DNA of 64,000 bases from Gimesia aquarii (GTDB lineage: Bacteria > Planctomycetota > Planctomycetia > Planctomycetales > Planctomycetaceae): positions 5,906,334-5,970,333 of the forward strand of contig NZ_CP037422.1 of assembly GCF_007748175.1 (NCBI RefSeq), given 5' to 3'. Each line of letters starts with the position of its first letter. Positions within the stretch are counted from its first letter, which is position 1. This document shows, in pieces, positions 10,599-19,371 of the stretch. Both the position numbers and the translations under genes were made by a program. The notes beneath the pieces are model-generated. The model did no database searches. It saw only the letters and a program-made list of their open reading frames with translations, and was not told the DNA's origin.

Positions 10599-11171
10599 CT
10601 AGTTGACGATCTTTGTCGTGCCATTATTCAAAATCAAATCCCAGACAGGGTCACCATTGAGTGGTTTGGCCATTGACCCTTCCAAATTCATGATGTCGGT
10701 GAGATCTGAACTTAGTGCCCCATCGGGTATCTCAATACCAATTCGAAATAATCGGTTGCGATTGCTTGCATCACTCAAATCAAAGTTATCACCTGAACTT
10801 GGAGGAGATGGCATGGGATCTAGAGGAACCCCATTTTCATCGTCTGCATGCGTGATGGTGATCGTCAGATTGGATTCATCATTCTCAATTCCAGACGCAC
10901 GTAAAAAATTACGGACATCCAGAATGATCTTGTCATTCAAGTTCATTCCCGCAGGCAAATCCAACCCTGCATCCATCGAAGCCAGTCGTCCCGCCTGTGC
11001 TAATGCCGCATCCATAATCGTAGTGGTATGTACGGCACGACGGACGGCAACCATTCCAAGAAGTAACGCCATAAACACTGGCGCAATCACAGCAAATTCC
11101 ATTGCCGCTACTCCTCGGCGGCTTTGAGAATTAATTTTTGAATTTGTTCTTTTGTCTTGTATCACACGCAT
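10599..11171 (-). CDS. TadE family pilus assembly protein
   Basis: 190 residues. The TadE hallmark is at about 18-65: basic RRGVAAMEFAVIAPVF followed by a single hydrophobic helix and a Thr/Ala-rich amphipathic stretch (TIMDAALAQAGRLA). The Glu of 'MEFA' matches the conserved Glu+5-like position of type IV pilin-related proteins. The C-terminal ~100 residues are a short extracytoplasmic domain without recognised motifs. It is the middle gene of the TadE-TadE-TadG operon, 72 bases from the upstream TadE and 54 bases from TadG. Inferred to be a minor pseudopilin or assembly component of a Flp/Tad-like system. Confidence 0.85.
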   Translation of the reverse strand: MRVIQDKRTNSKINSQSRRGVAAMEFAVIAPVFMALLLGMVAVRRAVHTTTIMDAALAQAGRLASMDAGLDLPAGMNLNDKIILDVRNFLRASGIENDESNLTITITHADDENGVPLDPMPSPPSSGDNFDLSDASNRNRLFRIGIEIPDGALSSDLTDIMNLEGSMAKPLNGDPVWDLILNNGTTKIVN

Positions 11172-11243
11172 GAGTTTACTCCTGCAAACAGTGTCTTACC
11201 GAAACGGTAAATATATTTCCTGCTAACAAATTGTTGCAGTGAC

Positions 11244-11771
11244 TTATTCGTGACGTCTGACAGTGTGTCCCGACAACATCAGACTCTCTTCGTGACTCGC
11301 TGCCGCTGCGGCTTCCACCGGATCAACAAAAAATGAACTTAATAAACGGACATCTTTATACGGAACTTCCACACGAACGATAAATAACTGGGCTTTTTCT
11401 GCATCTGCCAGGTTGATGTCAGGAAGGGCAGAATAATCAAGCTGTGAAACGTCTACGCCTTCGGTGTCAAACTGGCTGGCATTTTTCACCATGATTGTGG
11501 CTAAATTCGAATCGAAAACTGTATCGAGTATGGATTTGACTTTGGTCTCTACCTGAGCCGTAGTAACACCCTCAAGACGACCTAATTTGGCACCTTCTTG
11601 TGTTGCTTCCTGAATCATGTTTGATACCACGTAGGCATAACCAAATTCAAAAATGGCATACACGAATGCCAGGAAGACGGGAGCCACAAACGCTAACTCA
11701 ACTAAAGTTGCGCCGGAGCGTTTTTCATCATTTTTTTGATTCAATGCCTGTCGGCGATGCCGCGTCAACAT
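11244..11771 (-). CDS. TadE family pilus assembly protein
   Basis: 175 residues, first gene of the operon. Residues about 18-60 read RSGATLVELAFVAPVFLAFVYAIFEFGYAYVV in pieces: the conserved TadE segment with the Glu five residues after the cleavage-like Gly-Ala and one membrane helix. The QEATQEGAKLGRLEG stretch after it is typical of TadE. The remainder is a small periplasmic domain ending HTVRRHE. It is paralogous to the next gene but only distantly similar. The usual TadE length is about 150-200 residues, so it appears complete. Confidence 0.86.
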   Translation of the reverse strand: MLTRHRRQALNQKNDEKRSGATLVELAFVAPVFLAFVYAIFEFGYAYVVSNMIQEATQEGAKLGRLEGVTTAQVETKVKSILDTVFDSNLATIMVKNASQFDTEGVDVSQLDYSALPDINLADAEKAQLFIVRVEVPYKDVRLLSSFFVDPVEAAAAASHEESLMLSGHTVRRHE

Positions 11772-12181
11772 TTCAGTCCTCTTGAAAATATTAGTATTGA
11801 TCCAACTTTGGTTCGTTTTATATTCTGCAAATCAGCAGATCGCCGGGAGAGTACATTCAAGAGGGGAGGGTTTTATCCACTAAAACAATAGCTTAGAAAT
11901 GAGCTTGAGGAGGGATTTTTCTGTAAAAAAAAACTTATCATCTTATGTAGTAATACTGATACAGGATGCAAATTAAAACGCTTTCACTGGGGTCAATATG
12001 TTGCCAAAAAGCCACATCAAATGGATGAATGCCAAAAAATTGTTAATTTCTTGTATCTAAGGGAGGGTTATCGTTCTACTTCAATTGAAATCCATGCTGC
12101 ATTAGCGATACACTGTCGACTAACGTGCCAATTGGTTTCTCAAAAATTTAAAGATTAAATATGTTTTGGCAGAAATAAATT
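11772..12181. other. Intergenic between the tad-like operon and the small conserved gene
   Basis: 410 bases between divergent genes, expected to hold both promoters. I see no ORF with a ribosome site, no strong hairpin and no confident -35/-10 pair. Confidence 0.35.
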
Positions 12182-12463
12182 ATGGGTAAAAAGGCATCTT
12201 CGACTATCAAAGCAGGCTCAAATATTCAGGTAAAAGAAGAGGTATATGTACCGGAATTTCCAGAAATTTGTTGCGGTGGCTGGACAGGAATGGTGGTGGA
12301 AGTGCGCGGCAAGAAAGTGTCTGAGCGGACCTATATCCTAGAATGGGATGACGAAACGGAAGCGAAAATGCCCGATGCCTATAAATCTCAATGCGAAGAT
12401 CAAGGGCTGTTCTTTAAGATGGCCTGCCTCCCTGGAGACGCTTTGATTCTGCGTGATTCTTAA
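12182..12463 (+). CDS. Small conserved protein, SH3-like fold candidate
   Basis: 93 residues, soluble, no signal. The central part (GGWTGMVVEVRGK...TYILEWDDETEAKMP) has alternating beta-strand and glycine spacing that resembles small SH3-like/KOW barrels. The C-terminal half carries YKSQCEDQGLFFKMACLPGDALIL. Similar short acidic proteins are, to my recollection, widespread in planctomycetes, but I cannot name the family. No Shine-Dalgarno is obvious before the ATG. Its stop overlaps the stop of folK by four bases in a convergent arrangement. Function unknown. Confidence 0.7.
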   Translation: MGKKASSTIKAGSNIQVKEEVYVPEFPEICCGGWTGMVVEVRGKKVSERTYILEWDDETEAKMPDAYKSQCEDQGLFFKMACLPGDALILRDS

Positions 12464-12963
12464 ATTTGCACATCACTAAAGCATATTAACGGATTCTCAT
12501 CAGTAGACGTTAATTTGTTCGCGATTTGCTCCAGTGTCTTGTTTACACCAGGAACCACATATTGGGGAGCAAGTTCCGCTAAAGGAGCGGCCAAAAATGC
12601 TCGCTCAAGTATTTCCGGATCGGGTATGATTCGGTGCCCGATTTCCAACTGCTCTTCATTAAATAGGACCAGATCGATATCAATCGTTCTGGGTCCGTTT
12701 TTATTATCAGGATCGCGGACCCGATCCAGCTGTTGTTCGATCCCGGCAATAATATCCAATCGTAACTTAGATGCTTCTAATGGGGTCTCCATCAGAATTG
12801 CTGCATTCAAAAAATCAGCCTGATTCTCGTCTCCGACAGGACTACTTTGCCAAACGGATGATCTTTTAAGAATAACACCATAGTTACTTAATAATCTGAC
12901 TGCTCGGGGAAGATAGAATTCCGGGCGAATATTACTGCCTAATGCCAGAAAGACCTGATTCAT
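12460..12963 (-). CDS. folK: 6-hydroxymethyl-7,8-dihydropterin pyrophosphokinase
   Basis: 167 residues, the normal length for HPPK, which transfers pyrophosphate from ATP to 6-hydroxymethyldihydropterin in folate synthesis. Motifs: N-terminal LALGSN, the VGDENQADFLNAA substrate loop, and the signature DPDNKNGPRTIDIDLVLFNE, which contains the two metal-binding Asp residues of DIDLVLF. A late IPDPEILERAFLAAPLAELAP motif completes the family pattern. The ATG lies one base after the folB stop with a GGAGTC ribosome site inside the end of folB, so translation is probably coupled. Confidence 0.96.
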   Translation of the reverse strand: MNQVFLALGSNIRPEFYLPRAVRLLSNYGVILKRSSVWQSSPVGDENQADFLNAAILMETPLEASKLRLDIIAGIEQQLDRVRDPDNKNGPRTIDIDLVLFNEEQLEIGHRIIPDPEILERAFLAAPLAELAPQYVVPGVNKTLEQIANKLTSTDENPLICFSDVQI

Positions 12964-12964
12964 G

Positions 12965-13336
12965 TCAGACTCCGAAAAGATCCTCGCGGGTTCTCTCGAT
13001 CGTCACACCTACTGAACGAGCAAAACGCAAAGCCCCAGGCTTTTCAATTCTGACCGTTGCCCGTAGTACTCGTTCATCTTTTAAGCAAAGTTTGGCAACT
13101 TCTGCAGCCATTTTTTCTACAAGTTCAAACTGTGAGTTTTCGACTAAATTGATTATTTCTTTAGTAATAGTCCGATAGTTGACTGCATCACAAATATCAT
13201 CTGACTTACCGGCTTCATTTAAGTCCACATGCAAAGTTAAATTGATCAGGACGTCTTGTTTTTTGTCCCTTTCTTCATCATTGATGCCAATAATGGCTCG
13301 TAATAATAAATCAGAAATGTTGATTTGATCAGGCAT
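12965..13336 (-). CDS. folB: Dihydroneopterin aldolase
   Basis: Product begins at MPDQINISDLLLRAIIGI and is about 123 residues, the usual FolB size. An in-frame upstream start at 13405 would add 23 mostly hydrophobic residues that the family lacks, so I use the internal ATG at 13336 (13348 is also possible). Visible motifs: GINDEERDKKQDVLINLTL at the N-terminus, the DAVNYRTITKEI core, EKMAAEVAKLCL, and V.IEKPGALRFARSVGV near the end. It converts 7,8-dihydroneopterin to 6-hydroxymethyl-7,8-dihydropterin, the substrate of the adjacent FolK. The two genes are one base apart. Confidence 0.93.
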   Translation of the reverse strand: MPDQINISDLLLRAIIGINDEERDKKQDVLINLTLHVDLNEAGKSDDICDAVNYRTITKEIINLVENSQFELVEKMAAEVAKLCLKDERVLRATVRIEKPGALRFARSVGVTIERTREDLFGV

Positions 13337-13517
13337 TGTGATAATCATGATGAATATAAAAAGAGGATGCAGCAAGCTAATAAACGTTGAAACAGTTAAC
13401 TTCACTATAATGTTAGTACAACTGGTTGCACAGGACAGGGCGCTTTTCTAAAAATAGAATTGATTTATTTCTTACCAAATCATTGATCTGGGCCGAACAT
13501 TGAGAGAAAAAACTCAC

Positions 13518-14858
13518 ATGAACAATCAGCAGCAGAATCTCTCGCGTCGTAGTTGGTTAAAACAGTCTATCAATCACTCATTAGGTCTGGCAGGGGGACT
13601 TTGCAGTGGTATGCTCATACAAGCGCAATCGTTCTCACAATCGACATCGAAACCGGTTAAAACTCCGACTATTTTACTGAGATCTGGCTGGCAAACGGTG
13701 AATATTGGAGATATTGGTCATACTCCCGGAATCTTGAAATTACTCGAATTATACGCTCCCGAGTTTCAGGTCATTCTGTGGCCTAATAGTTTCGATCGGG
13801 GGGTCGAACCAATGTTAAAAAAACGGTTTCCCCACCTCAAAATCGTAAAAGGCCGCCTTCAACGCGATGGAAAACTGAACTCAGAGTCTCTCCGACAAGC
13901 ATTTCAGCATGCAGATTTTTTTCTCCATGGTTCCGGCCCAAGCGTTGTTTCGCAAAGAGAATTAGCATTCTGGAAAAAAATGACGAGAAAACCCTATGGA
14001 ATCTATGGGGTCACAATCACTAAATTTAACAAAGAGTTACACAGCCTCTTGTCAGAAGCTGCCTTTATCTTCACGCGCGAAACACAATCCCTTAAAAATC
14101 TAACTGCAGCCAAAGTAACATCTTCACATCAGGACTTTGCTCCCGATGCGACGTTTGCGATTGATATCACGGATGATCAAAAGGCAACCGCCTTTCAAAA
14201 GAAAAATCAGCTTGAAAAAGGAAAATATCTCTGTGCTGTCCCCCGACTCAGATTCACACCGTATCATAAAATTCATAAATCGATTCGTTGGTCAAAAGAA
14301 AAAATTCAAGAAGTAGAGAGTGTCAATCAAAAATACCAGGAAATCGATCATGCAAAGTTAAGGTCCGCAATCCAGGAATGGGTGCGTCTAACAGGCCATA
14401 AAGTAGTCGTTTGTCCTGAAATGACCTATCAAACTGCAATAATTCATCCACTGGTGATTGATCCGCTTCCGCCAGATGTCAAATCAATGGTCATTGCCCA
14501 CGATGATTATTGGCTCCCAGACGAAGCAAGTTCACTTTATCGCGACGCAGCCGCTGTTGTGAGTATGGAATGTCACTCGCCTATTATCGCCTGTGCACAT
14601 GGAACTCCCGGCTTATATATTAGACAGCCAACAGACACCATAAAGGGGCAAATGTGGTACGATATCGGGCTCAAAGATTGGACGTTTGAAATTGACGAAG
14701 TGAATCAACAGCAAATCGCCAAAAAGGTCACTAATGTCTATCGCAACTATGAGCAGTCGCTCGGACATCTGGAATCAGTGATGCAATCGATTCAAGACCG
14801 CCAGAAAAATACGATGCAAGTTGTGAAAAACGCTATCGGCAATAGTCATTCTTCCTGA
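13518..14858 (+). CDS. Polysaccharide pyruvyl transferase family protein with Tat signal
   Basis: 446 residues from the ATG at 13518; an upstream TTG at 13500 would add six residues. Residues 5-35 form a twin-arginine signal (SRRSWLKQS) followed by a Gly/Leu-rich stretch. The body matches the polysaccharide pyruvyl transferase fold (PF04230 type): an early LLRSGWQTVNIGDIGH, then FFLHGSGPSVV, YGIYGVT, FTRE.QSL and a late ECHSPIIACAHGTPGLYI. Members normally transfer pyruvate to sugars of surface polysaccharides in the cytoplasm. A Tat signal is therefore unusual, but several planctomycete versions appear exported. It lies on the opposite strand to folB and to the SDR gene and has no obvious operon partner. 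Confidence 0.85.
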   Translation: MNNQQQNLSRRSWLKQSINHSLGLAGGLCSGMLIQAQSFSQSTSKPVKTPTILLRSGWQTVNIGDIGHTPGILKLLELYAPEFQVILWPNSFDRGVEPMLKKRFPHLKIVKGRLQRDGKLNSESLRQAFQHADFFLHGSGPSVVSQRELAFWKKMTRKPYGIYGVTITKFNKELHSLLSEAAFIFTRETQSLKNLTAAKVTSSHQDFAPDATFAIDITDDQKATAFQKKNQLEKGKYLCAVPRLRFTPYHKIHKSIRWSKEKIQEVESVNQKYQEIDHAKLRSAIQEWVRLTGHKVVVCPEMTYQTAIIHPLVIDPLPPDVKSMVIAHDDYWLPDEASSLYRDAAAVVSMECHSPIIACAHGTPGLYIRQPTDTIKGQMWYDIGLKDWTFEIDEVNQQQIAKKVTNVYRNYEQSLGHLESVMQSIQDRQKNTMQVVKNAIGNSHSS

Positions 14859-14886
14859 TCACTGAATAACACGCTCATTCTTCGTT

Positions 14887-15618
14887 TTAGAGTTGTTCGC
14901 CACCTGTGACCGTTAAGACTTCTCCTGTTACAAAATCAGATTCGAGTAAATAGAGCAGGGCATGGCAAATATCGTCGGGACTACCTGCGCGTTTGAGTGG
15001 TATATGTTCCGCCCTTTTTTCGAGATAAGAGGCATCCTGATCTGGTGGTGGGAGGATAGCACCAGGAGCTATGGCATTCACTTGGATTTCGGGAGCCAGT
15101 TCAAGTGCAAGACATTCCGTTAACGTCACTAACCCAGCCTTGGAAATTCGATATGGTAAGTGACCGACTCCTGCTCTTCGAGCTCTCCAGTCAACCAAAT
15201 TGATAATGTGCCCTCTTTGACCCGAGTGAATCGCTTTTGCGAACTGCTGACTCAAAAAATAGGGAGCCTTTAAATTAATATTGAGGTGGGAGTCCCAATC
15301 ATGCTCAGAAGAATTTAGCAATGTCTTATTTTCAAAAACGGAAGCACTATTAATGAGAATGTCGACCTTACCAAACTCGCTAATAACCGCATCGATAATT
15401 TCAGTGGCTGCGTTCTTCGAATTAGCCAAATCTGCTGATACCGCAAACGCATTTCTTCCGATGCACTGAATTTCATGGCATGTTTGCTCTGCTTCCTGTT
15501 TTGAAGATCCATAATGGATACAAATATCAGCACCAGATTCAGCGAGAGTTAAAGCCATACTACGTCCAATGCGTACTGCTGCACCGGTGATGACAGCTAC
15601 TTTTCCTTTCAAATCCAA
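14887..15618 (-). CDS. SDR oxidoreductase, pteridine reductase-like
   Basis: 243 residues, classic short-chain dehydrogenase length. Residues 11-18 read TGAAVRIG, the nucleotide-binding glycine motif in the form typical of pteridine reductases (PTR1/FolM) rather than TGxxxGIG. The catalytic Tyr156-x3-Lys160 is present (YRISK). The usual catalytic Ser is replaced by Asp143 in NLVDWRARR, exactly 13 residues before the Tyr, the same spacing as Asp181/Tyr194 in Leishmania PTR1. The C-terminus ends FVTGEVLTVTGGEQL. I infer NADPH-dependent reduction of dihydropterin or dihydrofolate, which fits folB-folK lying 2 kb away. An unrelated SDR activity remains possible. Confidence 0.85.
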   Translation of the reverse strand: MDLKGKVAVITGAAVRIGRSMALTLAESGADICIHYGSSKQEAEQTCHEIQCIGRNAFAVSADLANSKNAATEIIDAVISEFGKVDILINSASVFENKTLLNSSEHDWDSHLNINLKAPYFLSQQFAKAIHSGQRGHIINLVDWRARRAGVGHLPYRISKAGLVTLTECLALELAPEIQVNAIAPGAILPPPDQDASYLEKRAEHIPLKRAGSPDDICHALLYLLESDFVTGEVLTVTGGEQL

Positions 15619-15650
15619 CTTACAACTCCAAAAATATAGATTCGATAAAC

Positions 15651-15676
15651 AAAAAACCCCGGTTAATCAACCGGGG
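15651..15676 (-). terminator. Terminator of the CheX-receiver gene
   Basis: CCCCGGTT (15657-15664), loop AATC, AACCGGGG (15669-15676). On the minus strand it is followed by TTTTTTG. It lies 35 bases past the stop at 15711. Confidence 0.9.
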
Positions 15677-15710
15677 TCATGTAAAAGATTTTGATACATG
15701 AAAGGATATT

Positions 15711-16640
15711 CTAGTTGACAGAAGCCACTTCTTCTTTCACAACCGGTGTTCTCCCGAATGCGCGTTCTATTTTGCCAACTAAAATCTGTTTTGTGAAGTC
15801 CGATTTGAGGATGTAATCACTGGCTCCATGGTTGAATGACTGAATAATGGATGTCGTAGAACGATTTGCCGTCATAACAAGGACTTCAACATCACTAGTT
15901 AAAGGTGACTGCTTAATATATTTTACCGATTCTGCATGATTTCCATCAGGTGAATCAATATCGAGCAGAATCAGGTCGGGAGTATTCAGAGCCGCGTCCA
16001 TAAAAGCTTCTTCAACTGAAGCGGCACTTTCGACAGTGTAACGTTCGTGTAGCAGACCCTCAAAAAGTGCACGATCCATCTCATCAGAATCAATAATCAG
16101 GATACGCTTTTTATCGACCTGCTCTTCATCATAATCGACAATTTCACCCAGCTGTCCCACAAAGCCAAAATGAACAATAATGGGACCAATACCAGTATTA
16201 AAAATACCACATTGTGAACCAGCTTCCGGTGGATATAAGGTGTTTATGGACTCTGTTTCAATGACTGTTGGGTGACCTAATAGAAAACCCATGTGGTCGA
16301 CTGCCTTTTTGGCCTGACCTGCGATCATATTCGACAATTCACAGACAAAGTCGGTTAAAACGTGTTCATCATCAGCCAAAGATTCGTCTATGAGTAGGGA
16401 GACTGCTTTTGAAACTAATTCAGTAGGAACATTGATAACCACAATCCCTTTCCCAGGGCCATTAACTTCAATGGCTGAGCTTTTTTCAAAGCGTGGCGCT
16501 TCATGCACAGGGACTATTTTGGCTAATTCGGCAGTCGTGCCCACAAAATATTTAAAAACATCAACTACGGAGTTAATCACCGGATCGGAAAACCGTTTGG
16601 TTAATGTTTCGGTCGTATGAGTAGCTGGAATTAAAGACAT
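15711..16640 (-). CDS. CheX-like phosphatase fused to a response-regulator receiver domain
   Basis: 309 residues in two parts. Residues about 10-165 resemble CheX, a CheY-P phosphatase of chemotaxis: the helix CELSNMIAGQAK contains the ExxN motif (Glu101, Asn104) used by CheC/CheX/FliY phosphatases. Residues 178-295 are a receiver domain with acidic pair Asp184/Asp186, phospho-acceptor Asp227 (LILLDID), Thr257 (VLVMTANR) and Lys279 (YILKSD). So the protein carries both a phosphorylatable aspartate and a potential phosphatase. There is no membrane segment, so it is cytoplasmic. It is monocistronic with its own terminator. I infer a self-limiting signalling regulator; whether the target is flagella or another behaviour is not visible here. 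Confidence 0.88.
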   Translation of the reverse strand: MSLIPATHTTETLTKRFSDPVINSVVDVFKYFVGTTAELAKIVPVHEAPRFEKSSAIEVNGPGKGIVVINVPTELVSKAVSLLIDESLADDEHVLTDFVCELSNMIAGQAKKAVDHMGFLLGHPTVIETESINTLYPPEAGSQCGIFNTGIGPIIVHFGFVGQLGEIVDYDEEQVDKKRILIIDSDEMDRALFEGLLHERYTVESAASVEEAFMDAALNTPDLILLDIDSPDGNHAESVKYIKQSPLTSDVEVLVMTANRSTTSIIQSFNHGASDYILKSDFTKQILVGKIERAFGRTPVVKEEVASVN

Positions 16641-16998
16641 AGCAGAAACTCGTCTTATTTAAATAAATACTTCTGTTTAACGAATGCGATTTATGTAGAA
16701 TCAAATCATTCTTCCACACATGAATCCAAACACAGGATTCTCGCAACAGTTTCAATATGATATTTGTTTGCCTAAACTATATGTCAAAAAATTGTTTGAG
16801 ACATAAACCTTTAATTATCAGGTAAAGGCTTTGCGAATACCTGAAAACCTATATCCAGTAAAACCAATACAATCCTTCGAGCAAATGATGAAATTTTTGT
16901 TAACTGAATCGATTAAGCGAAAACGCTAACTGTTTAAGAAATCAATATATACCTCAATTGCTCAACAGATAGCCAAACTCAACCTGAAAAGACAAGAA
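16641..16998. other. Intergenic between divergent genes, nothing specific seen
   Basis: 358 bases between the CheX-receiver gene and the esterase gene. It must hold two divergent promoters. I found no confident hexamer pair, hairpin or small gene. Confidence 0.35.
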
Positions 16999-18570
16999 AT
17001 GAAATCACGACATCGATTTTTTCCATTTTTTTTCAATACTGCTTTGCTTCTGATTTTGACCTCCCCAGAATATGAAGTATATGCCTCCTCAATAGCGACA
17101 GGGAAATCCGAATGGGAAGGTCGACAAGATGTTTGGCATGGTTTCAAACGGTTTCATTTTCAGCTAGACAACCGTAAATGTTATGTCGTAGTCCCAACTC
17201 AAACTGCTTTTCGAAAGCCCTGGATCTGGCGTGCTCGTTTTCCGGATTTTCATTACGAAATGGATGTGGAATTGCTGAGACAAGGTTTTCACATTGCCTA
17301 TATCGATGTTGCCAATCTGTTTGGGTCACCACAGGCAATCGAGTATGGGAACAAATTTTACCAATATTTAACGAAGCAACATGGGTTTCAACAGAAGGTC
17401 GCATTGGAAGGTGTAAGTCGTGGAGGTTTGTTTATTTATAATTGGGCCGTGGTGAATCCAGAAAAGGTAAGCTGTATCTATGCTGACACACCTGTTTGTG
17501 ATTTCAAAAGTTGGCCCGGTGGAAAAGGAAAAAGTGAAGGCTCAAAAGCGAGTTGGAAAGCTTGTCTTAAAGCCTACGGTCTGACTGAAGCAGAAGCCTT
17601 GTTATATAAAAACAACCCGATAGATCAAATCCAAACTATCGCTAAGGCACGCATCCCAGTTCTTCATATTGTTTCAGAGAATGATCAAGTTGTGCCTCCC
17701 GATGAAAACACTTATCTAATGTTTAGACGAATTCCAGAAAGTGATAGAAAACATAATTTTAAAGTTCTGTCAGTCAAAACAGGAACTAAAAAATCGAAAG
17801 GACATCACTTTCAACATCCTTATCCAAATCGCGTTGTTTCGTTTATTGTTAAAAATACGGTGTATGAAGGGGGAAGCATCAATGAGAAAACAACACGCAC
17901 CTTAAAGCAGATCAAGAAAATCAATCAAACGATTCCACCGATCAATTATATGCCAAATCCCAGACGCCTGAAACACCTCAAACAAACCCGTCATAAAATT
18001 ACGAGGGGCGGAAATCTTCGTGTTGTGATGTTGGGAGATAGTATCGTAAACGATACTTCACGCTCCCAGTGGCATCTTCTAATTGAAGAAAAATATCCTG
18101 CATGCAAGATTACCAAAATCACATCAGTTCGTGGATCTACTGGATGCTGGTGGTATCAAGAAAATCAACGCGTTCAACTTTATGTGACCGAGCAAAATCC
18201 AGACCTTGTTATTATTGGAGGAATTAGCCACCGAAATGATATTGATGCGATCCAAAGTGTTGTTCGACAAATCAGAGAGCAATCAAACGCAGAGATCTTG
18301 TTAACGACAGGTGCCTTTGGGAGAGTTGACCCTCATAATGATCAACAATGGCAATTAAGTATTGATCAAGAGAAGACTCCGTATCGATATCAACTTCAAC
18401 AGCTTGCACAAAATCAAAACTGCGGTTTTCTGGATCTCCGCGCACATTGGGGGCAATATATCCGAAACTCTGATAAAAACGTGGACTGGTTTCAGCGTGA
18501 TCCCGTCCACGCAAATGACAAAGGGGAACAAATTCTAGGCAATATTCTGGCACGATATCTGGCGCCTTAA
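16999..18570 (+). CDS. Secreted alpha/beta-hydrolase fused to SGNH/GDSL hydrolase
   Basis: 523 residues with a signal peptide (1-30, cleaved near YASS). Residues 40-290 are an alpha/beta-hydrolase: nucleophile elbow GVSRGG (Ser140), an acid candidate in SENDQVVPP (Asp229) and a His in GHHFQHP (269-270). Residues 338-523 are an SGNH hydrolase: block I GDSIVND (Ser348), a block III-like GGISHRND, and block V DPVHAND with the catalytic Asp-x2-His near the C-terminus. Both halves keep apparent catalytic residues, so this is probably a bifunctional exported esterase, for example deacetylating or de-esterifying plant or algal polysaccharides. That substrate is inference only. The start ATG follows AAAAGACAAGAA. 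Confidence 0.87.
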   Translation: MKSRHRFFPFFFNTALLLILTSPEYEVYASSIATGKSEWEGRQDVWHGFKRFHFQLDNRKCYVVVPTQTAFRKPWIWRARFPDFHYEMDVELLRQGFHIAYIDVANLFGSPQAIEYGNKFYQYLTKQHGFQQKVALEGVSRGGLFIYNWAVVNPEKVSCIYADTPVCDFKSWPGGKGKSEGSKASWKACLKAYGLTEAEALLYKNNPIDQIQTIAKARIPVLHIVSENDQVVPPDENTYLMFRRIPESDRKHNFKVLSVKTGTKKSKGHHFQHPYPNRVVSFIVKNTVYEGGSINEKTTRTLKQIKKINQTIPPINYMPNPRRLKHLKQTRHKITRGGNLRVVMLGDSIVNDTSRSQWHLLIEEKYPACKITKITSVRGSTGCWWYQENQRVQLYVTEQNPDLVIIGGISHRNDIDAIQSVVRQIREQSNAEILLTTGAFGRVDPHNDQQWQLSIDQEKTPYRYQLQQLAQNQNCGFLDLRAHWGQYIRNSDKNVDWFQRDPVHANDKGEQILGNILARYLAP

Positions 18571-18698
18571 AAAATTGTCTCACTTAGGCAAAAAACGTTA
18601 TTACTCTCTTTTCATCACCACTCTGCTTAGAGACAATAATCAACACAGGGATGTTGAGACATAACAGCAGGACCTAAACAAAGCCTGTGTGCTGATGA

Positions 18699-19232
18699 GT
18701 GCATCAAGTGATTTCCCACCGAGTATTTAGAATATGTAGATTTCAAAGAGCAAACTTCTGTGGAACGCTACTGCGCACCGTCAGTATTGTCGTTCTTTGT
18801 ATTCTCTTTCTGATTACTAATACAAGAGTTCTACCTGGACTGACTCTGGGAAAGAATTGCCATTGTGAAAGCCAGTTAAAAACAACATCGCAATGTTGCT
18901 GCATCAATAGTACGAAAACAGAAAAAATAACCAAACCGAAAGCCTGTTGTTCATCAAAAAAACAAACGACATCCCAAAGCTGTTGCTCAAATCAGAACAA
19001 GTGTCTTTCTAATTCAAATACTAAAACCAAAAACAAAAATGCCTCTTCCATTTGTGGCTGTAGTCATTCCACAAAGCAAGGACTCTCTGTTGTCAATCAA
19101 TGGGATCTGAATCCTCCCCTGACATTAAACACAGCAAATGAGCTGATCATTCCGCTAAACTTTCTCAACGATCTACCTATCAAGAGATCGTTCGTACCAG
19201 AGATCCCGCCTCCCCAACTGATCATGCTCTGA
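18699..19232 (+). CDS. Cys/Lys-rich membrane-anchored small protein
   Basis: 177 residues from a GTG at 18699; the true start is uncertain because no good ribosome site precedes it. One hydrophobic helix (about 25-43) is followed by a low-complexity, Lys/Ser/Thr-rich stretch with about 12 cysteines in 75 residues, arranged as CHC, CCC, CC, CC, C and CGC. The remainder (about 125-177) is a Pro/Leu-rich tail ending PPPQLIML. Cys clusters of this type suggest metal binding or heavy disulfide formation outside the membrane. I do not recognise a named family. It lies 140 bases upstream of the DUF1559 gene on the same strand; a functional link is unproven. Confidence 0.55.
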   Translation: MHQVISHRVFRICRFQRANFCGTLLRTVSIVVLCILFLITNTRVLPGLTLGKNCHCESQLKTTSQCCCINSTKTEKITKPKACCSSKKQTTSQSCCSNQNKCLSNSNTKTKNKNASSICGCSHSTKQGLSVVNQWDLNPPLTLNTANELIIPLNFLNDLPIKRSFVPEIPPPQLIML

Positions 19233-19371
19233 TTATCTTTTTGCTTGTGGTTTATTTGGGTATCAATCTCTATTAATGCCCTGAGAACCCGCTACCGCTT
19301 TACCCACCTTAGTAATTGATTCATGTCGAGGACGCTTCGATCTTGACAAATAATCACAAAGGGAAACATCC

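Noticed and set aside
10603-11127. Open plus-strand frame of 174 codons opposite the TadE gene
   Set aside because: It is the antisense shadow of a clear TadE gene; its composition is not protein-like and it has no ribosome site.
18574-18637. Inverted octamer ATTGTCTC / GAGACAAT after the esterase gene
   Set aside because: The loop is ~48 bases and no U-run follows, so it is not a convincing terminator.
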